From JAWXBK01 sp040878185 (GTDB taxonomy: Bacteria; Pseudomonadota; Alphaproteobacteria; Dongiales; Dongiaceae), in contig JBBDMS010000001.1 in NCBI GenBank assembly GCA_040878185.1, positions 110,733 to 174,732 on the forward strand: a stretch of DNA of 64,000 nucleotides. Direction: 5' to 3'. Below the pieces are notes generated by a model. The model made no database searches. It was not told where the DNA came from and was given only the letters and a program-made list of their open reading frames with translations. The first letter of the stretch is position 1; each line of letters starts with the position of its first letter. Shown in pieces: positions 24,005-36,509 of this stretch. A program made the translations under genes and the position numbers.

Positions 24005-24190
24005 CGGCGGCGGTTCGCAGCGTGCCGGCGCTGCTGATTCGGCTCATCGCAGGCTGCGTTTTTTGCGCGTTCACGCTTGCGCGAGCGGCGCGAAAAATCG
24101 TTCCGGAAATTCAATCGGGGATTGTGGTTCGGCGACCAGCCTCCTGGTTTTATCCTTTATTATCATTAAGTTATTGGCGTTCGCGGCGAT

Positions 24191-24239
24191 GTTCTCTTTT
24201 CGTACAGGTTCCGCTTGCGTATGAGAACAAAATCGGTAC
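24191..24239 (+). promoter_or_regulatory. Putative LexA (SOS) boxes upstream of recA
   Basis: GTTC-N7-GTAC at 24191-24205 (spacer TCTTTTC) and GAAC-N7-GTAC at 24225-24239 (spacer AAAATCG, which read on the other strand is GTAC-N7-GTTC). The alphaproteobacterial LexA site is GTTC-N7-GTTC, so each differs from it in one half-site base. The position 55-100 nt before recA fits. Confidence 0.5.
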
Positions 24240-24292
24240 ACTCGCCTTCATTGCGCCTCTCGGGGCGCCTGTGAAATAAGGAGGCACGTGCG

Positions 24293-25405
<1,113 letters not shown>

Positions 25406-25489
25406 CGACCCGGCGGCGGGGTGCCTCCGCGCCGCCGATTGTCCGCTGAACCGTGGCCCGTCCGGATATCGGGCGGGGAGCGACATCAG

Positions 25490-25527
25490 AACCGCCGCCG
25501 TCTCCTCCGGCGGCGGTTTGTCGTTTA
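25490..25527 (+). terminator. Intrinsic terminator downstream of recA
   Basis: An 11-bp stem AACCGCCGCCG/CGGCGGCGGTT (25490-25500 with 25508-25518), 7-nt loop, followed by TGTCGTTT. Ends the recA transcript. Confidence 0.85.
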
Positions 25528-25644
25528 GGGGGCGGTGACGGCTGGTCGGTTTGAAGCGCAGGATTGCATTTCAGTGAAATCCCCGGCTTGGGTTCACCAG
25601 CTCGGGTTCAGGGGGATGGCAAACCACACATAACGGAGGCACCG

Positions 25645-26466
25645 ATGGCAACGCAGGCTGACAAGGCCCGGACATTCCAGGCGCTGCACCGGGAGGGCTG
25701 TTTTGTCATTCCCAATCCCTGGGATGCCGGATCGGCGCGGCTGCTTGCCGGGCTCGGCTTTTCAGCGTTGGCGTCGACCAGCGCCGGGCTCGCCTTCGCT
25801 CTCGCACGGCCGGACGGAGCCAACCGCGTCGATCGCGCGGAAACGGTCGCCAATGCCCGCGCCATCGTCGAGGCGACCGATCTGCCGGTCAGCGCCGATC
25901 TCGAGGACGGGTTTGGTGCGCGGCCCGAGGATGCGGCCGAGACGATCCGGCAGGGTGCGGCGGCCGGCCTGGTCGGTGGCTCGATCGAGGATTCGACGCG
26001 CGCGGGGAAAGAGCCGGTCTACGAGATGGCTCATGCCGCCGACCGCGTCCGGGCGGCGGCCGAAGCGGCTCGCGCACTGCCGTTCCCATTCATGCTGGTC
26101 GGGCGGGCCGAGAATTTTCTGCACGGGCGGACCGATCTCGCCGACACGATCCGCCGGTTGCAGGCCTATCAGGAGGCCGGGGCCAACGTTCTTTTCGCGC
26201 CGGGCCTGCGCAACCGCGACGAGGTCGCGAGCGTCATCGCATCGATCGACCGGCCACTCAACGTGCTGATGGGGCCGGGTGGCGCGACGGTTGCGGATCT
26301 GGCCGGGCTCGGCGTGCGGCGCATCAGCGTCGGCGGCTCACTTTACCGGGCGGCCTGTGGCGGGCTCATGCGGGCCGCGCGGGAGCTGCGCGAACAAGGC
26401 AGCTTCGGCTACACCGCCGATGCGACACCGCATGGCGAGCTGAACGCTCTGTTCAGCCAGGGCTGA
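25645..26466 (+). CDS. Isocitrate lyase/PEP mutase superfamily protein
   Basis: The 273-residue TIM-barrel protein is of the PEP mutase/isocitrate lyase superfamily. FVIPNPWDAGSARLLAGLGFSALASTSAG is the opening of the PrpB/oxaloacetate-decarboxylase-like subgroup, LPVSADLEDGFG carries the metal-binding Asp/Glu pair, GGSIEDSTRAGKEPVYEMAHAADRVRAAAE and LVGRAENFLHGR follow. The lyase-diagnostic KKCGH loop of isocitrate and methylisocitrate lyase is absent, so it may be an oxaloacetate or acylpyruvate hydrolase-like enzyme rather than PrpB. ATG 25645 is preceded by CGGAGG. It stands between the recA terminator and alaS. Confidence 0.82.
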   Translation: MATQADKARTFQALHREGCFVIPNPWDAGSARLLAGLGFSALASTSAGLAFALARPDGANRVDRAETVANARAIVEATDLPVSADLEDGFGARPEDAAETIRQGAAAGLVGGSIEDSTRAGKEPVYEMAHAADRVRAAAEAARALPFPFMLVGRAENFLHGRTDLADTIRRLQAYQEAGANVLFAPGLRNRDEVASVIASIDRPLNVLMGPGGATVADLAGLGVRRISVGGSLYRAACGGLMRAARELREQGSFGYTADATPHGELNALFSQG

Positions 26467-26608
26467 GCGGCACCCGGCAAACCCTGGCCGGTGCTCCAGG
26501 AGCGCTTCTGGACAGGCTCGGCTTGCGCGGGATAGAAGCGGCGCCACATGAGGGCAGCGCGCGGGCGGCCTCGTTTGAGGGGCCGCGCCCGCATCCCGGA
26601 ATCGGACA

Positions 26609-29302
<2,694 letters not shown>

Positions 29303-29407
29303 AACGGCTAGACTGTCTCCCGCCGCCCGCCAGCAACGGGCCGGTCAGGGGGAAGCAAGCTGCGCCACCGCGTTCATTCCTGGCTCGATGGCCATAACGC
29401 CGAGAGT

Positions 29408-30499
29408 ATGACGGCGCGGCTCGTGAGCGCCTTTCTCATTGCGGCGGTCGGGCTCTGCGTGGCTGCAGGTGCCGCGCTGACCTTGCCCGATTTGTCGCCG
29501 GCGGCCAGGCGCGATTGGGTAATCGTGATCGGCGCCGTGCAGATCGTCTTTCTGGTGGAGTATCTGCTGCGCCTGTGGGTCGCGCCCGCGCACGATGCGG
29601 AGACGGCGGCCCATCCGCTGCAGACGCGCCTGCGCTTTCTGATCTCGCCACTCGGAATCATCGACCTGGTTTCCCTGTTGCCCGGCTTTCTCCTGGTGAC
29701 GGGTGCGCAGCCCTGGTTCGAGGAAGTCGCGGCGTTACTCGCTCTCTTCAAGCTGGCCCGTTACAGCCCGGCGCTCGGCTTGCTGGCGACAGTCATCCGA
29801 AACGAACGGCGCCCGCTGATTGCTGCGATCATGGCGCTATTCGTGCTGCTGATCCTGTCGGCCGGATTTGTCTATCTGCTCGAACGCGACGCGCAGCCCA
29901 CCGTGTTCACCAGCATTCCGGCAAGCCTATGGTGGGCCGTCACGACGATGGCGACCGTCGGCTATGGCGACATGACGCCGATCACGACGTTGGGGCGGAT
30001 CTTCGGCGGCTTCGTGATGCTCCTCGGTATCGCGATGTTCGCGGTGCCGGCCGGCATCATGGCGACTGGATTCGCCAGCGAGTTACGCCGCCGCGATTTC
30101 GTGATCACCTGGAAGACGGTTGCGAAGGTGCCGCTGTTCTCGGGGCTCGATGCGGGCCCGATCGCCAGCATCGCGCAATTACTGCAGCCGCAGTTCGTGC
30201 CCGCCGGCCATGTCGTCGTGCGCCGCGGTGCGGCCGCCGATGCGATGTACTTCATCATGGACGGGACGGTCGAAGTGGATGTGGCGCCGGACCGCGTGCG
30301 GCTTGGCCCCGGCAGCTATTTCGGCGAAATCGCGCTGTTGCACGACATCGAGCGCACGGCGACCGTGACGGCGATCGCAGATTGCCGGCTGCTGGCTTTG
30401 TCGGTTGCCGATTTCCGCCGCCTGATGGCGGAGCTGCCCGACCTGAAAGCGAAACTGGAAGAGACGGCCGGGGCGCTCTTGCGCGGCCCCGGCCAGTAG
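29408..30499 (+). CDS. Cyclic nucleotide-gated potassium channel (MloK1-type)
   Basis: The 363-residue inner-membrane channel has six transmembrane segments (S1 AFLIAAVGLCVAAGAAL; S4-like KLARYSPALGLLATVIRNE with three basic residues; pore helix SLWWAVTTMATVGYGDMTP with the K+ filter TVGYGD at 183-188). A C-terminal cyclic-nucleotide-binding domain (235-360; LGPGSYFGEIALLHDIERTATVTA, with the phosphate-binding Arg) follows. There is no C-linker, as in the Mesorhizobium MloK1 channel. The start is doubtful: the frame stays open upstream with plausible sequence, and AGGGGG lies nine nt before an in-frame CTG at 29360. Confidence 0.88.
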   Translation: MTARLVSAFLIAAVGLCVAAGAALTLPDLSPAARRDWVIVIGAVQIVFLVEYLLRLWVAPAHDAETAAHPLQTRLRFLISPLGIIDLVSLLPGFLLVTGAQPWFEEVAALLALFKLARYSPALGLLATVIRNERRPLIAAIMALFVLLILSAGFVYLLERDAQPTVFTSIPASLWWAVTTMATVGYGDMTPITTLGRIFGGFVMLLGIAMFAVPAGIMATGFASELRRRDFVITWKTVAKVPLFSGLDAGPIASIAQLLQPQFVPAGHVVVRRGAAADAMYFIMDGTVEVDVAPDRVRLGPGSYFGEIALLHDIERTATVTAIADCRLLALSVADFRRLMAELPDLKAKLEETAGALLRGPGQ

Positions 30500-30523
30500 A
30501 TCGTCGATCGCGTTGTTGCCGCG

Positions 30524-31090
30524 TTACTGCGCGTCGGCCGCGACCTGCATCTTCACGATATGGTCGGGGTTCTGCACCACGCCGTTCGCGGCCTGGTCGC
30601 CCTTCTTGATCATGTCGACGAATTCCATGCCTTCGACCACCTGGCCCCACACCGTGTACTGGCCGTCGAGGAAGGTCGCATCGCCGAACACGATGAAGAA
30701 CTGGCTGTCGGCGCTGTCGGGGCTCTGCGCGCGCGCCATCGAGACGACACCGCGCGTGTGCGGCGTATCGGAGAACTCGGCGTCGAGATTCTGGCCAGAG
30801 CCGCCGCGACCGGTGCCGGTCGGATCGCCGGTCTGCGCCATGAAGCCTTCGATCACGCGATGGAACACGATGCCGTCATAGAATCCTTCGCGCACCAGCT
30901 CCTTGATCCGCGCCACATGTTCGGGCGCGAGGTCCGGGCGCATCTCGATCACGACCCGGCCATAGTCGAGATCGAGGTAAAGCGTGTTTTCGGGATCGAG
31001 TGCCATGGCGTTGCCTCCTGTGCCGAGCATGATTGCACAAACCGCCGCGGCACGAACGAGGCCCCGCCGGGTGAATTCTCGAATTTTCAT
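30524..31090 (-). CDS. Periplasmic cyclophilin-type peptidyl-prolyl isomerase
   Basis: The 188-residue cyclophilin has a signal peptide (residues 1-30, ending GGNAMALD). Core motifs are VREGFYDGIVFHRVIEGFMAQTGDPTGTGRGG (catalytic Arg in FHR, GDP turn), SMARAQSPDSADSQFFIVFGDATFLDGQYTVWGQVVEGMEFVD. It assists folding of exported proteins. The start is ATG 31090 (MKIREFTRRGL, with twin Arg but no true Tat motif). It lies downstream of icd on the same strand (38-nt gap) and is probably co-transcribed. Confidence 0.93.
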   Translation of the reverse strand: MKIREFTRRGLVRAAAVCAIMLGTGGNAMALDPENTLYLDLDYGRVVIEMRPDLAPEHVARIKELVREGFYDGIVFHRVIEGFMAQTGDPTGTGRGGSGQNLDAEFSDTPHTRGVVSMARAQSPDSADSQFFIVFGDATFLDGQYTVWGQVVEGMEFVDMIKKGDQAANGVVQNPDHIVKMQVAADAQ

Positions 31091-31128
31091 CGGTCTCTGT
31101 CTCTCTTGTGATGGGTTTGGTTTCGGCG

Positions 31129-32343
31129 TCAAGCCATCGCCCGCTTCAGGCCGGCATCGAGGGCGTCGAGGAACTGCTGCGTCGTCAGCCATTTCTCGTC
31201 GGGGCCGATCAGCAGGGCGAGATCTTTGGTCATCGCGCCGGATTCGACGGTTTCGACGCAGACCTTCTCGAGTGTTTCGGCGAATTTCTGTACGTCCGGC
31301 GTATTGTCGAACTGGCCGCGATAATAAAGCCCGCGCGTCCAGGCGAAGATCGAGGCGATCGGATTGGTCGAGGTTTCACGCCCCTTCTGGTGCTCGCGAT
31401 AATGCCGCGTCACGGTGCCGTGCGCGGCCTCGGCCTCGACCGTCTTGCCGTCGGGCGTCAGCAGCACCGAGGTCATCATGCCGAGCGAACCGAAGCCCTG
31501 TGCGACCGTGTCCGACTGCACATCGCCGTCATAGTTCTTGCAGGCCCAGACGAAGCCGCCGCTCCATTTGAGGGCCGAGGCGACCATGTCGTCGATCAGG
31601 CGATGCTCGTAGCCAATCTTCTTCGCCTTGAAGCGGTCGGCGAACTCGGCGTCGAATACCTCCTGAAAGATATCCTTGAAGCGGCCGTCATAGGTCTTGA
31701 GGATCGTGTTCTTGGTCGAGAGATAGACCGGCCAGCCGAGATTGAGTCCGTAATTGAAACAGGCGCGTGCGAAGCCGCGGATCGAATCGTCGAGATTGTA
31801 CATCGACATCGCAACGCCGGCTTCGGGGAACTGGAACACTTCCAGCTCGACCGGTTTGCCGCCGCCCTCCGGTTCGAAACGCATCGTGAGGCGGCCTTTG
31901 CCCGGGACCTTCATCTCGGTTGCGCGATACTGGTCGCCGAATGCGTGACGCCCGATCACGATCGGCAGGGTCCAGCCCGGCACCAGCCGCGGCACGTTCC
32001 GGCAGATGATCGGCTGGCGAAAGACGGTGCCGCCGAGGATGTTGCGGATCGTGCCGTTGGGCGACTTCCACATCTTCTTGAGCTTGAATTCCTCGACCCG
32101 CGCCTCGTCGGGTGTGATCGTCGCGCATTTCACGCCGACGCCGTACTTCGCGATCGCGTTCGCGGCATCGATGGTGATCTGGTCCTCGGTCGCGTCGCGG
32201 CTCTCGATCCCGAGGTCGAAATATTTCAGATCGATGTCGAGATAGGGCAGGATCAGCTTGCTCTTGATGAACTGCCAGATGATCCGGGTCATCTCGTCGC
32301 CGTCGATCTCGACGACCGGGTTCTTAACCTTGATTTTCTGCAT
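31129..32343 (-). CDS. icd: NADP-dependent isocitrate dehydrogenase
   Basis: This 404-residue TCA-cycle enzyme decarboxylates isocitrate to 2-oxoglutarate. It belongs to the homodimeric type shared by alphaproteobacteria and mitochondria: NPVVEIDGDEMTRIIW, KSPNGTIRNILGGTVFRQPIIC (phosphate-binding Ser/Asn), IDDMVASALKWSGGFVWACKNYDGDVQSD (metal-binding Asp) and EAAHGTVTRHYREHQKGRETSTNPIASIFAW (NADP pocket). ATG 32343 gives the usual N-terminus MQKIKVKNP; an 11-codon upstream extension is unlikely. It is followed by the cyclophilin gene. Confidence 0.96.
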   Translation of the reverse strand: MQKIKVKNPVVEIDGDEMTRIIWQFIKSKLILPYLDIDLKYFDLGIESRDATEDQITIDAANAIAKYGVGVKCATITPDEARVEEFKLKKMWKSPNGTIRNILGGTVFRQPIICRNVPRLVPGWTLPIVIGRHAFGDQYRATEMKVPGKGRLTMRFEPEGGGKPVELEVFQFPEAGVAMSMYNLDDSIRGFARACFNYGLNLGWPVYLSTKNTILKTYDGRFKDIFQEVFDAEFADRFKAKKIGYEHRLIDDMVASALKWSGGFVWACKNYDGDVQSDTVAQGFGSLGMMTSVLLTPDGKTVEAEAAHGTVTRHYREHQKGRETSTNPIASIFAWTRGLYYRGQFDNTPDVQKFAETLEKVCVETVESGAMTKDLALLIGPDEKWLTTQQFLDALDAGLKRAMA

Positions 32344-32458
32344 GGATTTTCGCGGGTTCTCTTTGCGGGCTCTCACCTAGAGCGCCGGGTGTCGGAAAAG
32401 GGCGGTCCGGCGCCGGGCCGGGCGGCCGGAACATAGCATCGCCGGGCCTGTTGGCAAG

Positions 32459-33478
32459 TTAACGCCGCGCAATGTCGGTCAGCGTCTTTTCCATCCCCGC
32501 GACATGCGCATCGAAACTGTGTTTGCGCTCGAGAATACGGCGGCCGCGGCGGCCGAGCCGGGTCATCAGATCGCGATCCTCGTAGATCATCCGGATATTG
32601 CCGGCGAGCGTCTGCCAGTCGCCGACCGGCGACAGAAGGCCCGTCTCGCCATGCCGGACGGTCTCGGGGATCGGGCCGAAATTGCTGGCCAGCACGCATT
32701 TGCCGAAGGACATTCCTTCGAGGATCGCCAGCGTGATGAGATCGTCGCGCGTCGGAAACACCATCGCATCGCAATTCTGGATGTACGCCGCCACCTCGGC
32801 CTCCCCGACATTGCCGGTGTAGACGATGTCGGCGCCGATTGCGTCGACCTTGTTGCAGTAAGGATCGTCGGCCGGCCGGTTGCCGACGCAGACCAGGCGG
32901 ATGTCGGGGTTGTTGAGATGCTTGACCGCCATCGCAGACAGATCCTGACCTTTGCGGCGATCGACGCGACCGAGATGCAGCAGATAGAACTTGCCCGGCT
33001 CGCGTACGAACGGCGCCGGTTGCGGCGACAGGTCCATGCCGATGCCATAGGGAACGACCGTCCAGTTGTCAGTCTTGAGATATTCTTTGTAGAGCGTATC
33101 GGCCTGCCACAAAGTTGGGAACACGATGCGGGTGGCCTTGGTATAGGCGTCGAACCGGAAGGCCGGCATCGTCATATAGTGGTTGCCGAATTTGGGCTCG
33201 TGAATCCACCATAAAACCGGGCAGCGTCCGGCGGCGCGCGAGACGACTTTGGATGCCGTGATCGTATTGCACAGGAGGGCGTCGTAATCTCGCACCGAGG
33301 CGGTTTCAACGAAACGGGCGCCGAGTTTTTCGTACTCGGCGATCAGCGGTTCGCCCGGCCGTGCGACCAGTCGCACCATGTGGACCTCGTGGCGCTTCAC
33401 CAGTTCGCGGATCAGGCGGAACAGGATGATCTGAGCGCCCTCGCGCAGGTAATTGTGACTGTGAACCAGAAATTTCAT
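32459..33478 (-). CDS. GT4-family glycosyltransferase
   Basis: This 339-residue GT-B enzyme has an N-terminal acceptor domain that begins MKFLVHSHNYLREGAQI. The C-terminal nucleotide-sugar domain has FYLLHLGRVDRRKGQDLS, IVYTGNVGEAEVAAYIQNCDAMVFPTRDDLITLAILEGMSFGKCVLAS, where ExxxxxG..V(L)A is the retaining GT4 signature. It is cytoplasmic or membrane-peripheral with no transmembrane segment. Sugar and acceptor are unknown. Ten nt separate it from the LOG-family gene upstream on the same strand, so they are likely co-transcribed. Confidence 0.87.
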   Translation of the reverse strand: MKFLVHSHNYLREGAQIILFRLIRELVKRHEVHMVRLVARPGEPLIAEYEKLGARFVETASVRDYDALLCNTITASKVVSRAAGRCPVLWWIHEPKFGNHYMTMPAFRFDAYTKATRIVFPTLWQADTLYKEYLKTDNWTVVPYGIGMDLSPQPAPFVREPGKFYLLHLGRVDRRKGQDLSAMAVKHLNNPDIRLVCVGNRPADDPYCNKVDAIGADIVYTGNVGEAEVAAYIQNCDAMVFPTRDDLITLAILEGMSFGKCVLASNFGPIPETVRHGETGLLSPVGDWQTLAGNIRMIYEDRDLMTRLGRRGRRILERKHSFDAHVAGMEKTLTDIARR

Positions 33479-33488
33479 CGCTCGCTGC

Positions 33489-34073
33489 CTAGATCCGTTG
33501 CGGCTTGTCGGGGCGTTTGGCGGGCGGCGCTTCGAGCAGCGCCGGAACGACGTCTTCCGCGCGATCGACGACGCGCAGCAGGTCGCGATATCGCGGCCGC
33601 AGGAATCCTTCCTCGATCTGCCGTTCGATCATCGCCAGCAGCGGATTCCAGTAGCCGTCGACATTGACCAGCAGAACCGGCTTGTCGTGCAACTCGAGTT
33701 GCCGCCACGTGATGATCTCGAAGGTTTCGTCCAGCGTGCCGAAGCCGCCGGGCAGAATGACGAAGGCATCCGAGCGTTCGAACATCATCTGCTTGCGCTC
33801 GTGCATGCTCTCGACGACGTAAAGCTCGCTGAGCCCGCCGCGATGCGCCTCGCGGGCGCGCAGGAAGGCGGGAATGATGCCGATCACGTGGCCGCCGTTC
33901 TCCAGCACGGCATCGCAGACCACACCCATCAGGCCGACCCCGCCGCCGCCGAACACCAGCTGCAGCCCGTGCTCGGCGATGGCGCGGCCGAGCGTCGCGG
34001 CGGCCTCGCGATAGCGCGGGTCGTTGCCGGTCGAAGAGCCGCAATAGACACAAACAGACTGTGGAGCGATCAT
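33489..34073 (-). CDS. LOG family protein (nucleoside 5'-monophosphate phosphoribohydrolase-like)
   Basis: The 194-residue Rossmann-fold protein has the two LOG signatures: ESMHERKQMMFERSDAFVILPGGFGTLDETFE (contains PGGxGTxxE) and SVCVYCGSSTGNDPRY at the N-terminus. LOG proteins release the base from cytokinin riboside monophosphate or AMP. In bacteria without cytokinin synthesis the usual role is probably nucleotide turnover. The ATG overlaps the first possible ATG of the cytochrome gene on the opposite strand (CATG at 34071-34074). Confidence 0.92.
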   Translation of the reverse strand: MIAPQSVCVYCGSSTGNDPRYREAAATLGRAIAEHGLQLVFGGGGVGLMGVVCDAVLENGGHVIGIIPAFLRAREAHRGGLSELYVVESMHERKQMMFERSDAFVILPGGFGTLDETFEIITWRQLELHDKPVLLVNVDGYWNPLLAMIERQIEEGFLRPRYRDLLRVVDRAEDVVPALLEAPPAKRPDKPQRI

Positions 34074-34080
34074 GCGGGCG

Positions 34081-35112
34081 ATGAAAAATACAGCGTCGGT
34101 TGCGGCAGCGCGCCGAGGCGCCGGGATCGGCGCGCGCCAAAATAGCGGAGGCGGGCGGTCGGGCCAATGGGGCGCGGGACGCCGGTTTCTTCTGCTTCTG
34201 CCGGCCCTGCTGCTGCCCGCCCTGCTGCTGACCGCCTTGCTGCTGCCCGCCTTCCTCCTGACAGCGCCTCCAGTTCTCGCGCAGGACGACGACGCGGATG
34301 CGGTCGGGCGGGGCGCCTATCTCTTCGCTGCCGCCGGTTGTGCCGGTTGCCACACCGACGTCGAGAATGACGGGCCGCCTTTGGCCGGCGGTCGCGCGCT
34401 CGAAACGCCGTTTGGCATTTTCTACAGCCCAAACATCACGCCCGATCCGGACACCGGAATCGGCGACTGGACCGAGGCGGATTTCCTCCGCGCATTGCGC
34501 GACGGCAAGGCACCCGACGGCAGCACTTACTTCCCGGTCTTTCCCTACACCTCGTTTACGCTGATGGCGGACGCGGATATCGCCGACATGTGGGCGTATC
34601 TGCGCTCGGTCGATCCCGTCAGCCGTGAGAATCGGGCGCACGAGGCGGCATTTCCGTTCGGCTGGCGCGGTTTGCTGCCAATCTGGCAGTGGCTGCATCT
34701 GGAGCCGGGGCCGATGGCACCCGACCAGGGCGCGGCGATCGCACGCGGCGCCTATCTGGTGAATGCGCTCGGCCATTGTGGCGAATGTCATACGCCGCGC
34801 GGCGCGATGGGCGCGCTGGATCGCGATCGCTGGCTCGCCGGCACCGACGAGGGCCCCGAGGGCGGCAAGATCCCGAACATCACGCCGGATCCGGAGACCG
34901 GCATCGGCGCCTGGTCCGATGACGAGATCCTGCGCGTGCTGGAGAGCGGCATGCTGCCCGATTTCGACGTGGTCGGCGGCGGCATGGCCGAGGTCGTGCG
35001 CAACAGCACGAGCAAGCTCACCGATGAGGACCGAGTCGCGATCGTCGCTTATCTGCGGTCGCTGCCGGCGATCGGGAACGAGGACGCGGCCGCGACGCAG
35101 CCGGAATACTGA
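34081..35112 (+). CDS. Secreted dihaem cytochrome c
   Basis: The protein has two cytochrome c domains, each with a haem attachment site: AAAGCAGCHTDVEND and NALGHCGECHTPRGAMG. Each is followed by a NITPDP(D/E)TGIG(D/A)W block typical of the alcohol/aldehyde-dehydrogenase-associated and gluconate-dehydrogenase-like cytochromes. Distal Met ligands are probably those in FTLMAD and GGGMAEV. A long basic N-region precedes a signal peptide built from repeated LLLPA units (34192-34266). It acts in the periplasm as an electron carrier; no dehydrogenase partner is adjacent. I use ATG 34081; ATG 34072, overlapping the LOG start, is equally possible. Confidence 0.85.
   Translation: MKNTASVAAARRGAGIGARQNSGGGRSGQWGAGRRFLLLLPALLLPALLLTALLLPAFLLTAPPVLAQDDDADAVGRGAYLFAAAGCAGCHTDVENDGPPLAGGRALETPFGIFYSPNITPDPDTGIGDWTEADFLRALRDGKAPDGSTYFPVFPYTSFTLMADADIADMWAYLRSVDPVSRENRAHEAAFPFGWRGLLPIWQWLHLEPGPMAPDQGAAIARGAYLVNALGHCGECHTPRGAMGALDRDRWLAGTDEGPEGGKIPNITPDPETGIGAWSDDEILRVLESGMLPDFDVVGGGMAEVVRNSTSKLTDEDRVAIVAYLRSLPAIGNEDAAATQPEY
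34192..34266 (+). repeat. Five tandem 15-bp units encoding LLLPA-like pentapeptides
   Basis: Five consecutive 15-bp units (starts 34192, 34207, 34222, 34237, 34252) encode LLLPA, LLLPA, LLLTA, LLLPA, FLLTA. They make the hydrophobic core of the cytochrome's signal peptide. Units differ by one to several bases, consistent with an older slippage expansion that keeps the frame. Confidence 0.85.
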
Positions 35113-35231
35113 CGCCGTTTGCGGCGGCCTGCGGCCGATCCCTGGGGCCGCCGCTGCTTTCCATGACAGGAGGCGCCGCGGTTGGTACTCTCGGCTGGAC
35201 TCGGCGGGGCAACAGAGGGGGCCGAGAACCC

Positions 35232-36311
35232 GTGAATCGTTTCATCGTTATCGGTATCGTTGCGGCGGTCGTCGCCATTGCGGTCGCGCTGTTCCTGTTT
35301 CTCGGCCGTTCGGGCGAGGAGGTTGCGGATCTGCCGGTGGATGAGCCGTCCGCGGCTGCGACGTCCCAGGACGATACCCCGAGTGACGATGGCGCGAACG
35401 ACGATGCTGCCGTCGACACGGGTGCTGCGGACGATGCCGCCGCCAGCGACGTTGATGCGGACCGGGATTCCGGCGGACCGAGTTTCGATATCGTGCGCGT
35501 CACGCCGGAAGGCACCTTGGTGGCAGCCGGTCGCGCCGCACCGGGCAGCGTCGTGACGCTGCGCATGAACGGCGAGGTGTTCGATACGGTCGAGGCCGAC
35601 GAACGCGGCGCGTGGGTGATGCTGCCGGACCATCCGCTCGCACCGGGCACGCACGAACTGAGCCTGGTTGCACAGGTCGGAGACGATCCCGAAATCGTCT
35701 CCAAGGATGTCGTCGTCGTCGTGGTGCCCGATCCGGCGCAGGTCGCTTCAGGCGACGCACAGCCGCTCGCGGTCATCATGCCAAATACAGATGGCTCGGC
35801 CGCCGAAGTGCTGCAGGGTCTCGAGCCGGCGCCGGGCGAAGGAATTCAGAGCGGGGATCTCAGCATCGACAGTGTCGACTATGGCGAGGACGGGCGCGTC
35901 ATCATCGGCGGCCGGGCGCCGGTCGGCACGACGCTGCATGCCTATCTAGACAATGTGCCCATCGCGACCGCCGAGAGCGGGCCCGACGGTCGGTGGACGG
36001 CGCGGCCCGAGAGCCCGGTGGCGCCGGGCCTGCACTGGCTGCGGATCGATCAGGTCGACGCCGAAGGCAAGGTGATCTCGCGCGTCGAGACGCCGTTTTC
36101 GCGCGCCGAGGCCGACGAGATCGTCCCCGACGGCACGAGCGTGGTGGTCCAGCCGGGCAACAGCTTGTGGCGCATCGCGCGGCGCATCTATGGCGAGGGG
36201 CTGCGCTATACCGTGATCTACGAGGCCAATCAGGAGCAGATTCGTGATCCCGACCTGATCTATCCCGGCCAGGTTTTCACGATGCCCGGGGACGGAGCGA
36301 CCGCGAACTGA
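35232..36311 (+). CDS. Membrane-anchored LysM protein with Ig-like/bacterial surface domains
   Basis: This 359-residue protein starts at GTG 35232 after AGAGGGGG. Residues 4-24 are a transmembrane anchor (FIVIGIVAAVVAIAVALFLFL). A long Asp/Ala-rich acidic linker follows (to ~85), then two repeat-like beta domains (VTPEGTLVAAGRAAPGSVVTLRMNGE and VDYGEDGRVIIGGRAPVGTTLHAYLDN), and a C-terminal LysM (VVVQPGNSLWRIARRIYGEGLRYTVIYEANQEQIRDPDLIYPGQVFTMP) that binds peptidoglycan GlcNAc. It probably spans from inner membrane to cell wall. The two beta domains resemble each other, suggesting internal duplication. Confidence 0.88.
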   Translation: MNRFIVIGIVAAVVAIAVALFLFLGRSGEEVADLPVDEPSAAATSQDDTPSDDGANDDAAVDTGAADDAAASDVDADRDSGGPSFDIVRVTPEGTLVAAGRAAPGSVVTLRMNGEVFDTVEADERGAWVMLPDHPLAPGTHELSLVAQVGDDPEIVSKDVVVVVVPDPAQVASGDAQPLAVIMPNTDGSAAEVLQGLEPAPGEGIQSGDLSIDSVDYGEDGRVIIGGRAPVGTTLHAYLDNVPIATAESGPDGRWTARPESPVAPGLHWLRIDQVDAEGKVISRVETPFSRAEADEIVPDGTSVVVQPGNSLWRIARRIYGEGLRYTVIYEANQEQIRDPDLIYPGQVFTMPGDGATAN

Positions 36312-36509
36312 CAGTGGCCGGCATCCGCGGGATTTGATCCCCGCCGGGCCGCCGAAGCGACCCGGGACCCGCCATCGCACCGTGCTAGGTTGGCGGTCGC
36401 CGGGAGCATCGCGACACAGGCCCCTTGCGATCAAAGCCTTGCGGCACCTCCGCCCTTTTGGCAGAAGCAGGCGGCTGTCCGTCTTCGTCGATCGCCGAGA
36501 GGAACAGGC

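Noticed and set aside
25645..26466. 2-methylisocitrate lyase (prpB)
   Set aside because: The KKCGH catalytic loop of isocitrate/methylisocitrate lyases is missing and there are no prpC/prpD neighbours, so only the superfamily is called.
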